This document shows, piece after piece, positions 5,668 through 12,035 of a DNA stretch of 15,039 nucleotides. Within the stretch, counting starts at the first letter, position 1; every line of letters starts with the position of its first letter. This DNA comes from DASYYE01 sp035946955 (GTDB lineage Bacteria; Actinomycetota; Actinomycetes; Streptosporangiales; Streptosporangiaceae). Location of the stretch: assembly GCA_035946955.1 (NCBI GenBank), contig DASYYE010000282.1, positions 1 through 15,039 of the forward strand, in the 5' to 3' direction. The notes beneath the pieces were generated by a model. It had not been told where the DNA came from. It searched no databases and worked only from the letters and a program-made list of their open reading frames with translations. The position numbers and the translations under genes are program-made.

Positions 5668-7371
5668 TCACCAGAACGTTCCGCTTGGGAGCAGGGCGTG
5701 CTGGGCAGGGACGCCACGGCCGGGCTGTGATGAGGCCGGCTGGACGTCCGTGAGCAGGTTCTTGTGCCAGACGAGCACCGTGAACGAACCGACGTGGTCG
5801 ACCTGGTCGGGGGTGCCGAAGACCCGGCGTATGGACGCGGAGCCCACGTCCTGCACCATGAAGGTCGCGTTGTGGAGCCGGGCGTCGTAGCTGGACGCCT
5901 GCCCCTCCCACTGGAGGGGGTAACAGCGGCCGTAGCGGAACACCACCACGACGACATGCACCCGGTTGCCCGTGTTCAACGTCGTGGTGTTCCCCGCTCC
6001 GTACCCGCCCAGGCCATAGTCGAGGTGGTGGGCCAACAGCCAGTGGACGAGGCGTTCGTTCCTGGGCGGTGCCGAAGGTGACAGTGCGGCGGTCGCGAGA
6101 CTCAGGACATAGCAGGCGAGGACCGCAGCCGCCACTGGCGCCAGCCGGACCGACAGCAGCTGTTTCCCGGCCATCCGGGCGGCCAGCGCCGCGGACAGGG
6201 GCAGCACCGCGGCGTAGTCGCGTGCCGAGTACGACGTGGCGCCCGGGGTGAAGAAGATGAACGCCGCCAGGTTGATCAGCACCGCACCCACGAGCACCTG
6301 GTCAACGAGGTCAATCCGCCGGAACCGCCAGAGCGCCGCACCGACTCCCCAGACCGCCAGACCCAGCCCGGCCAGGTGCAGCCACGCCAGGCCGATGCCC
6401 AGCGCTGAGTGGCTCGTCGTGGTCACGCCGAAGAGCAGCACCAGCCCTCGCGGGATGATCTGGAGGTGAGTCAGCACCCGTGACCATGGCACCAGTTCGG
6501 CTCTGACCGGCCAGACCTTGAACCCGCCATTGGCCGCGATGATCGCGAGGATCAGGCGTGAGAGCACAGCCGAGGAGACGGCAGCGCCGAGGAGCGACAG
6601 TTCCAGCCAGCGGGACTGCAGTGGCTTGCGACGGGCCAGGCTGTAGCAGACCCGCCCGGCGCATATCGCCACCAGCGGCAGTACCCCGGTGACTATCAGC
6701 ACGTTGTCCGCTACCAGCGCGGCAGTCAGCACCAGCCCGGTGAGCGCCGGCACCCACCAGCGTGGCGGTGCCCGGTCCAGCAGCAGGAGCACGGCCAGCA
6801 CCGGCACGGCGGAGCCGACATGGTCGGGGGCGAGCATGAGCACCTGCACCGCTGCCGTCTGCGGGGCCAGCATGATGCCACCCGCCAGCACCATCCGGGC
6901 GACCGCGGCCCACCCGGTTTCCCGTCCCTTGGCCAGCCAGGCTGCGCCGAGCACCAGCAGTGTGTAGGTGAGGGCCGCCGCCACATGCACCACGTCCGGG
7001 CCGAGGCCACGAACCGTCTCGACGACCATGTACTCGGGCAGTTCGGTCGTGTAGAACGAGACGTCCGACAGCCACCAGCCCTGCAGCAGCCAGTTCCCGT
7101 GCAGCATGTTCCATGCCTGCAGGGCGTTGCTCGCGGCATCCGAGTTGACCTGCACGGTCCGCGATAGGGCGACGTAGCACAGGAAAAGCGGCACGGCCAC
7201 GGCCAGCAGCGCCGCGGCCCTCAGCACGCGGGGCCGCCAGCCCGGGCGCCGGGCGGCGGGATGCCAAGGAGCGGGCGCGTCCGGCCCGGCTGTGTCAGGC
7301 TGAACCGGCGGAGGGACCGGTGTGGCCACCTCCGCCTGAGCAGGCGCGCCCCCGTGATCCGGCGTGGTCAT
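5668..7371 (-). CDS. multi-pass membrane protein, GT-C glycosyltransferase-like
   Basis: A 567-residue membrane protein. Residues 1-45 are a Pro/Ala-rich cytosolic tail; residues 50-435 hold roughly ten hydrophobic segments. After the first helix comes a large loop with VNSDAASNALQAWNMLHGNW and ELPEYMVVE, the place where GT-C enzymes keep their catalytic acidic residue (here D78 is the candidate). The C-terminal ~130 residues are soluble and probably extracytoplasmic (HWLLAHHLDYGLGGYGAGNT ... ATFMVQDV ... VLVWHKNLL), a pattern I recall from uncharacterised actinobacterial membrane proteins. GT-C enzymes use lipid-linked sugars on the outer face; that function is an inference. The frame runs up to 7560, but ATG 7371 is chosen because the preceding 63 codons encode nothing protein-like. 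The ribosome binding site is weak. It stands alone, flanked by long gaps. Confidence 0.75.
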   Translation of the reverse strand: MTTPDHGGAPAQAEVATPVPPPVQPDTAGPDAPAPWHPAARRPGWRPRVLRAAALLAVAVPLFLCYVALSRTVQVNSDAASNALQAWNMLHGNWLLQGWWLSDVSFYTTELPEYMVVETVRGLGPDVVHVAAALTYTLLVLGAAWLAKGRETGWAAVARMVLAGGIMLAPQTAAVQVLMLAPDHVGSAVPVLAVLLLLDRAPPRWWVPALTGLVLTAALVADNVLIVTGVLPLVAICAGRVCYSLARRKPLQSRWLELSLLGAAVSSAVLSRLILAIIAANGGFKVWPVRAELVPWSRVLTHLQIIPRGLVLLFGVTTTSHSALGIGLAWLHLAGLGLAVWGVGAALWRFRRIDLVDQVLVGAVLINLAAFIFFTPGATSYSARDYAAVLPLSAALAARMAGKQLLSVRLAPVAAAVLACYVLSLATAALSPSAPPRNERLVHWLLAHHLDYGLGGYGAGNTTTLNTGNRVHVVVVVFRYGRCYPLQWEGQASSYDARLHNATFMVQDVGSASIRRVFGTPDQVDHVGSFTVLVWHKNLLTDVQPASSQPGRGVPAQHALLPSGTFW

Positions 7372-7745
7372 CCTTGTCCGTGGTTCCTTGGCTAGGGCGG
7401 TGATTGTCGCAACCGCGCTCCAAGGGGGCACGGCGTCACTCTGTGATAAGTGGCGTCCGGTCCCCAGGACGCCAGGGTCATCAGCGACCCACAGCGGCAG
7501 TCGCCGGCCAGCGCCGACAGACCTCATGGTAGACGTGTCGGCCATCAGCTCGCATGTCATCTTTACTGGCTATACGCGCATTTTTGGCCTGCGCCATTCT
7601 CAGAATGACCCGGCCCGAAACACGTTGGCGGCTGTGACCTGGCTGTGAGCCCGGGCGAAACGTGAGCTGGTGATGGCCTGGTGAATGGAGCCAGATGAGC
7701 ATGTCCGGAGGTGCCAGGCAGTTGACTGCGCACCCTGGGCAGCTA
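7372..7745. other. 374-base intergenic region
   Basis: This gap lies between the amidohydrolase stop (7746) and the GT-C-like start (7371), both on the minus strand. No frame here looks like a protein. It is AT-richer around 7560-7600, and should hold the promoter of the GT-C-like gene; a TATAGC-like -10 element on the minus strand near 7570 is a weak candidate. A short perfect inverted repeat lies at 7595-7607. Confidence 0.5.
7595..7607. promoter_or_regulatory. 13-base inverted repeat, possible operator
   Basis: CATTCT C AGAATG is a perfect inverted repeat with one central base, about 225 bases upstream of the GT-C-like start and just upstream of an AT-rich patch that could be its promoter. 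The symmetry is seen; a regulatory role is a guess. Confidence 0.3.
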
Positions 7746-8798
7746 CTAGGACCGGCGGTGCCTGACCATGCCTCGGAGCACGACGGCACGGGGTGCCGCG
7801 AGCTGGGTGAGGTCGAGGCAGGGGTCGCTGTCGTAGATGACGGCATCGGCGGGTGCTCCTTCGGTGAGCCCAGCTATCCCGAGGTAGGACCGGGCGGCCC
7901 AGGAGGCGGCCCCGATCGCCTGGTGTGGCCGGACTCCTGCCCCGACCAGGGCGCGGACCTCGTCGATGATCCGGCCGCAGGGCCGTGAGTCGGTCCCGGC
8001 CAGGATGGTCACGCCCGCTTCGGCGGCCGCGGCGGCAAGCTGCCCATGGACTTCTGCCCCACCCAGGTACCAGTCCTTACGTGGGCCGCCGGGGCGCTGG
8101 CGGACGTCTGCCAGGATCCCGGTGATAACCGACAGCGTGGGCGTCAGGGCAGTGCCCTGCTGCGCCATCTGCGGCAGCAGGCCCGGATCCAGGCACATCC
8201 CGTGCTCGAGCGAGTCCACCCCGGCCTCGACCGCCGCCGCCCCGCCTGCGGCATGCTGGGAATGCACCGCCACCCGTCCGCCCACCGCGTGCACGGCGGT
8301 GACCACCTGGCGCAGGACACTAGCTGGCAGTACGTCGCCGCCTGGGTCCCAGTCGGCGATCAGCTTGGCCCAGCCGGTCCGCGCCGCTTGTGTGGCGGCT
8401 ACCCGTGGCAGCTCAGCCAGACCGGCGCGCTGTCCCCAGCCGTCGAAGAACTGGCCGTGCTGGGCGATCCAGGGCCCAGCGTGCGTGGCCCGTGGGATAT
8501 CGGCGTCCTCACCGAACCAGTCGGGTGGGTTCCCCGCCAAACCCGGCGCGCGGATCATCGTGACGCCCGCGGCTACGTGCTGCTGCAGGTCCGCGCGCAG
8601 CAGCGGTTCCTCCAGCGGCTTGCCGGGGGCCTCCGCACCCGGATGGGTATGGGCGTCGACCAGCCCCGGCAGCACCCATCCCTCCGCGACCAGCTCCGCA
8701 CCCGCGACGGGCTCGGTGGTCCACCGGTCCCCGTCGGCATACAGGTCAACAACATCCTCGCTTGGCAGCGCCACACCGCGGACCCGGAGAACAGCCAT
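7746..8798 (-). CDS. amidohydrolase-family metal-dependent hydrolase
   Basis: A 350-residue TIM-barrel amidohydrolase of the imidazolonepropionase-like / prolidase-like branch. All metal and catalytic residues are visible: HxH in LVDAHTHPG (H50, H52), the Lys that becomes carbamylated in GWAKLIADW (K145), H179 in VAVHSQHA, H199 in SLEHGMCLD, and D270 in ILAGTDS. The N- and C-terminal beta-sandwich pieces are short but present (GWVLPGLVD; ADAVIYDSDPCLDLTQL and VLRGMV). The family hydrolyses C-N bonds in amides, cyclic ureas or peptides in the cytoplasm; the substrate here is unknown. The gene ends in two consecutive TAG codons and starts at ATG 8798 with only a weak ribosome binding site. No pathway genes adjoin it, so context gives no hint to the substrate. 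Confidence 0.92.
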   Translation of the reverse strand: MAVLRVRGVALPSEDVVDLYADGDRWTTEPVAGAELVAEGWVLPGLVDAHTHPGAEAPGKPLEEPLLRADLQQHVAAGVTMIRAPGLAGNPPDWFGEDADIPRATHAGPWIAQHGQFFDGWGQRAGLAELPRVAATQAARTGWAKLIADWDPGGDVLPASVLRQVVTAVHAVGGRVAVHSQHAAGGAAAVEAGVDSLEHGMCLDPGLLPQMAQQGTALTPTLSVITGILADVRQRPGGPRKDWYLGGAEVHGQLAAAAAEAGVTILAGTDSRPCGRIIDEVRALVGAGVRPHQAIGAASWAARSYLGIAGLTEGAPADAVIYDSDPCLDLTQLAAPRAVVLRGMVRHRRS

Positions 8799-8838
8799 GC
8801 CGTCTAGCCTGGCAGGCCCACCTGAGGAAGATTGGGAG

Positions 8839-8976
8839 ATGACACCGATGAGCGATGCCGCCCAGACCGCGCAGGCGTTCCCAGCTTCGGTGAAGGGCGA
8901 CCGACTGCTATTCGGATTCCGGCTGTTCGCTGCGCGAAGCCGTGGTGCGCGTTGCGAGCTGGGCGGTGGCTACTAG
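8839..8976 (+). CDS. possible small ORF or gene-start fragment, 45 codons
   Basis: On the plus strand ATG 8839 is preceded by GAGGAAG at 8824-8830, eight bases away, a good ribosome binding site. It opens a 45-codon frame beginning MTPMSDAAQTAQAFPASVKG. The second half overlaps the end of the PH-like gene on the other strand, where its residues look like antisense translation. It could be a real small protein, a gene start left after a deletion, or chance. No homologue is recognised. Confidence 0.22.
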   Translation: MTPMSDAAQTAQAFPASVKGDRLLFGFRLFAARSRGARCELGGGY

Positions 8977-10095
8977 CGCGTATACGGCTTGGGCGTCAGC
9001 GATGCCGATCAGGATGGGTGAGGCGGTCGTCGCGGCCGGCCACAGCATGTGCCGCCAGCCGGCGGTGAGTGCCTCCTCGCCCGGGTTCAGCCGGTCGGCG
9101 AAGATGGCCTGGCCGCGGATGACTGGCGGCAACAGCTGGCCGAGCGGTGCCGCGACGAGCGCAGGCTGGCCACTGATCTGCCAGGACGCGATCAGCCGCT
9201 GGCTGGTGAGCGCATACGTCGACCGGCGGATCCGCATGCGGCGGTGAATGACGCGGCCAGCTGCAAGGTACAGGCCGAACGCGGCGAAGAACACCAGGAG
9301 GACCACGAACGCACCGGCCCCACCCGTCACGCTCAGATCACTCATCAGGCCAACGAAGATCAGCCACACCACGCCGAACAAGGACAGCCAAATGTCCTGC
9401 GCACCGAACCACCACGGCACACGCTCGGCGTGGCCGGTCCACAGCGTCCGCTCTCCGGGCTCCAACACCACATTGGCCGGGAGCGGGCCGGTGGCTGCAC
9501 CGTCCGGCACGGACCCGGCCATGGCCAGCCCGTCGAGCATCCGCTGCCGGGCGGCCACAGCAATCTGGCGGACCACCTGCGCGTCGGCAAGTGACCGGAG
9601 CCGCGGCACCGGGGTTTGACCTAAGGAAGAGAACGGGCCATTCCCAAACGTTACGGGCGCTGTCCAGCGCGTCTGGGGACGTGCGCCGACCTGCAGCACC
9701 AGGTCCTGAGTACCGTCCCGGTTGCGCCTGACCTCAGGCTCGCTGATCTGATCCAGGTAGGCTGACCACGTCTGTCCCGCGCTCAGCCCACTGGTCACCA
9801 CGACCCGGTAATTGGTGACCTGATAGACCTCCCGGCGGGTACGCCGGGGCTTCACCGCCAGCCGGTAGCCAAGCACCATGACCGCCTGGATGGCCGTCAC
9901 CGCCAAGATGATCGCGCCGAACAGCCGGAAGGGCAGCGGCATGCCGTGGTACGTACGGGGGACGAACGCGGCCAGGACAGCCACCCCCGCCAGCAGGTAC
10001 AGCGATACACCGACGTCGGCCAGCCCCACGCGCACCCGCCCGGGTTGCCCGGCCCACAGCACCTGTTCGCCTTCAAACAGTGTCTCTGGTCCCAT
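8908..10095 (-). CDS. membrane protein with two PH-like (bPH) units
   Basis: A 395-residue protein built from two similar halves. Unit 1: GEQVLWAGQP at 9-18, two hydrophobic segments (about 28-46 and 58-77), then YQVTNYRVVVTSG at 91-103. Unit 2: GERTLWTGHA at 214-223, two hydrophobic segments (about 233-251 and 261-280), then YALTSQRLIASW at 294-305. The pattern GE..LW.G .. membrane hairpin .. Y.lT..R is that of bacterial PH-like proteins (the DUF304/YdbT-type and related families). Each unit thus anchors in the membrane and puts a PH-like sheet in the cytoplasm. Molecular function is unknown. ATG 10095 is used; GGGTGAG sits directly before it. It follows the ECF-HAD operon but is separated from it by two hairpins, so it probably has its own promoter. 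Confidence 0.72.
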   Translation of the reverse strand: MGPETLFEGEQVLWAGQPGRVRVGLADVGVSLYLLAGVAVLAAFVPRTYHGMPLPFRLFGAIILAVTAIQAVMVLGYRLAVKPRRTRREVYQVTNYRVVVTSGLSAGQTWSAYLDQISEPEVRRNRDGTQDLVLQVGARPQTRWTAPVTFGNGPFSSLGQTPVPRLRSLADAQVVRQIAVAARQRMLDGLAMAGSVPDGAATGPLPANVVLEPGERTLWTGHAERVPWWFGAQDIWLSLFGVVWLIFVGLMSDLSVTGGAGAFVVLLVFFAAFGLYLAAGRVIHRRMRIRRSTYALTSQRLIASWQISGQPALVAAPLGQLLPPVIRGQAIFADRLNPGEEALTAGWRHMLWPAATTASPILIGIADAQAVYALVATAQLATRTTASRSEQPESE

Positions 10096-10130
10096 CTCAC
10101 CCGACCCCGATCCTCACACCGGCACGGACG

Positions 10131-10174
10131 GCCAGGCTCATGCCTGGCAGTGAACCACGCCGCACACGGCGGTT
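10131..10174 (-). terminator. tandem hairpins ending the ECF-HAD operon
   Basis: Two hairpins follow the HAD stop on the minus strand. The nearer one is CGCCG/CGGCG with loop CACA at 10158-10171, extended by AAC/GTT across a two-base bulge (10153-10174). The second is a perfect 7-bp GCCAGGC/GCCTGGC with a four-base loop at 10131-10148. Together they fit a GC-rich actinobacterial terminator before the PH-like gene (start 10095). Confidence 0.6.
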
Positions 10175-10223
10175 CTAGTCGATTAGCGTCCCCGCTGGTA
10201 TGGCCCACCGTCTTCGGCTGGTG

Positions 10224-10964
10224 TCAGGGCTTTACGGTGCTGCCCCGGTAGCTCAGTGCCTTGGGGACCGCGGGCGGGAAGGAGTCACCGAGCCAGGAGA
10301 TGGCAGCGGCGTCTACGGCGGCCCGCAGGCCCCGGGTAGCACCAGGTGGCACAGGGGGCAGGATCAGGCAGTGGCAGCCGACGCAGATCGAGCCCGAGTC
10401 GGTCAGGCGGTTGTTGCCGACCATCAGCGTGCGCTCAGGCTCGACCCCCAGGCGTTCGCAGGCCAGCAGGAACGGCTCGGGGTCCGGTTTGGCGATGCCG
10501 ATGTCACAGGAGAGCACGAACGTGGAGATGAACGCGTCCAGGCCGGTGACCGCATAGCCAGCGTCCACGCTCCAGCCGGTGTTGCTGACGATCGCGATCG
10601 GCATGCCCGCGGCGCTGAATGACTTCAGGGTCGCGGGTGTGTCCGGGTAGGGGACCATCGTCTTGGGGTTGGCCTTCCACTCGTCGTAGACGAGCTCGGC
10701 CATGCCGGGGGCGATCTCCTCGAACGGCGCGTACCCGGTCACGTAGGCGCTGCGGTGGTCAGCCCGCGAGAGGTTCCGTTGCACACGCTTGGCCGCCATC
10801 AGCGCGCGGCTGTGTTCCTTGGAACGCCGCCAGTACCTGGCGGCGTCCTCCTCGGAGATGTCCACACCCAGCCGGGCGGCGATCGAGCAGATCGTGGCCA
10901 CCGGCGAGGAGCGGTGGGTCAGGGTTCCGCCGTTGTCGAACAGGACTGCGTCGAATCGCATCAT
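10224..10964 (-). CDS. HAD-superfamily protein with altered motifs I and IV
   Basis: A 246-residue haloacid dehalogenase-fold protein with a helical C1-type cap (about residues 20-100). Motif I is DAVLFDNGGTLT: the nucleophile D10 is present, but the second Asp of DxDGT is Gly12. Motif II is IAIVSNTG (S127), motif III IAKPDPEPF (K159), and motif IV VGNNRLTD, where the first Asp of the usual VGD is N184 while D189 remains. Loss of the second motif I Asp is seen in haloacid dehalogenases and phosphonatases rather than phosphatases, so hydrolysis of a phosphate ester is doubtful. GAGGAG lies just before ATG 10964 and gives better spacing to the second ATG at 10961, so either Met may start. It is the last gene of the ECF transporter operon, 117 bases after ecfT, and is followed by hairpins. 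A role in modifying the imported compound is inferred. Confidence 0.85.
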   Translation of the reverse strand: MMRFDAVLFDNGGTLTHRSSPVATICSIAARLGVDISEEDAARYWRRSKEHSRALMAAKRVQRNLSRADHRSAYVTGYAPFEEIAPGMAELVYDEWKANPKTMVPYPDTPATLKSFSAAGMPIAIVSNTGWSVDAGYAVTGLDAFISTFVLSCDIGIAKPDPEPFLLACERLGVEPERTLMVGNNRLTDSGSICVGCHCLILPPVPPGATRGLRAAVDAAAISWLGDSFPPAVPKALSYRGSTVKP

Positions 10965-11081
10965 GTCTCCTCATGCGTGTGGGAGGCGTGGATGCGGGCC
11001 GGCGTCCCTGGACGGGTGGCCGGGCGGCCGCGGGCTGGAAGGTGGGCCGGGCCGCTGCGGGACAGGCACATGGGACACGTC

Positions 11082-12035
11082 CTATCCGTAGTAGCGGGCA
11101 CCGATGTGGAGGTGGTTGAGGACGAACGCGCCGATCACGAGGATGGCGAGGACGATGTAGGCGCCGATGTCGAAGGCCGTGACCTTGTGCACCCGCAGTG
11201 ACCCACGCTTGCGGGAGACCCCGAAGCCGCGGGCGTCGGCGACCATGGCCATGGTGGCGGTGCCCCGCAAGCTCCCCACCAGCAGCGGCACCGTGATCAG
11301 CCCCACCGCGCGGGCGATCCGGCGGACGTAGTCCGGCCACCGGTTGAACTGGTGCCACTTGGGCCGGGACAGGTCGTACCCGCGCAGTTCGATGGCGCGC
11401 AGCACCAGGGTCGTCCGGGAGATCATCTCGGGCAGGAACCGCAGCGCCGCGGTGATCGCGAACCCGACCTGCGGCGGCGCCTGGAACCGCTCGAACGCCC
11501 AGGTGAAGTCGCCGACGTCGGTACTGATCAGGATCAGCATGGAGGTCGAGACCGTCACGAGCACCCGGGCTGACTGCTGCAGCCCGAAGATCATCCCGTA
11601 GGTGGTGATCCCGGGTGACCCGAGCCAGCTCAAGGTCCACGGGAACTGGTACACGTAGTGGATGGGCGGGGGCGGCAGGTAGTACATCCCCTGCCCCCAG
11701 AACCCGGCCAGCGCCGGGCCGATGACCATGACCATGAGCACGCGGATCTTGGCTTTGGACGGGCGCAGCCAGAACCACGGGATGATGGTCAGCCCGAACA
11801 CGGCGAGCATGAGCTTCCAGCTCAGCAGGATGCTCAGCACACCCATGGCGACCGGGTACAGGATCTTGAGGCGGGGGTCCAGGTTGTGCAGTGGAGTGTC
11901 GCGGGCCTCGTACGTCACCAGCTCACGCAGCCCACCGAGCCCGACCAGCTTGAAGAACGCGACCGGCAGCAGCATCGGCACGGCAAAGATCAGCAGGTAG
12001 GAGATGACCGTCCGCACGAGCAGGGTGTGCATCAT
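11082..12035 (-). CDS. ecfT: ECF transporter transmembrane coupling protein EcfT (YkoC/CbiQ-like)
   Basis: A 317-residue membrane protein that links the ATPases to the substrate-binding S component in an energy-coupling factor importer. Family marks are LDPRLKIL at 52-59, the long amphipathic coupling helices, and the two Ala-Arg-Gly-type motifs that dock in the ATPase grooves: AIELRGYD at 214-221 (first motif relaxed from ARG to LRG) and ADARGFG at 266-272. Hydrophobic segments lie at about 8-30, 57-90, 98-115, 155-172, 244-257 and 288-308. It is longer than a typical EcfT (~260 residues) because of an extra N-terminal helix of about 45 residues. Its start overlaps the stop of the ATPase gene by four bases (ATGA type), so the two are translationally coupled. 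Confidence 0.92.
   Translation of the reverse strand: MMHTLLVRTVISYLLIFAVPMLLPVAFFKLVGLGGLRELVTYEARDTPLHNLDPRLKILYPVAMGVLSILLSWKLMLAVFGLTIIPWFWLRPSKAKIRVLMVMVIGPALAGFWGQGMYYLPPPPIHYVYQFPWTLSWLGSPGITTYGMIFGLQQSARVLVTVSTSMLILISTDVGDFTWAFERFQAPPQVGFAITAALRFLPEMISRTTLVLRAIELRGYDLSRPKWHQFNRWPDYVRRIARAVGLITVPLLVGSLRGTATMAMVADARGFGVSRKRGSLRVHKVTAFDIGAYIVLAILVIGAFVLNHLHIGARYYG

Noticed and set aside
7372..7560. N-terminal extension of the GT-C-like protein up to 7560
   Set aside because: The 63 codons show no protein-like pattern; ATG 7371 begins a typical Pro/Ala-rich cytosolic tail before the first helix.
10244..10275. CCCCGGTAGCTCAGTGCCTTGGGG resembles the start of a tRNA
   Set aside because: It lies inside the end of the HAD gene; the D-arm lacks the GGTAGAGC half and no anticodon arm, T-arm or acceptor partner follows.
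10759..11778. A 339-codon minus-strand frame overlapping ecfT and the HAD gene
   Set aside because: It is an out-of-frame reading, rich in Arg/Ala/Pro/His, over two genes with clear family motifs.
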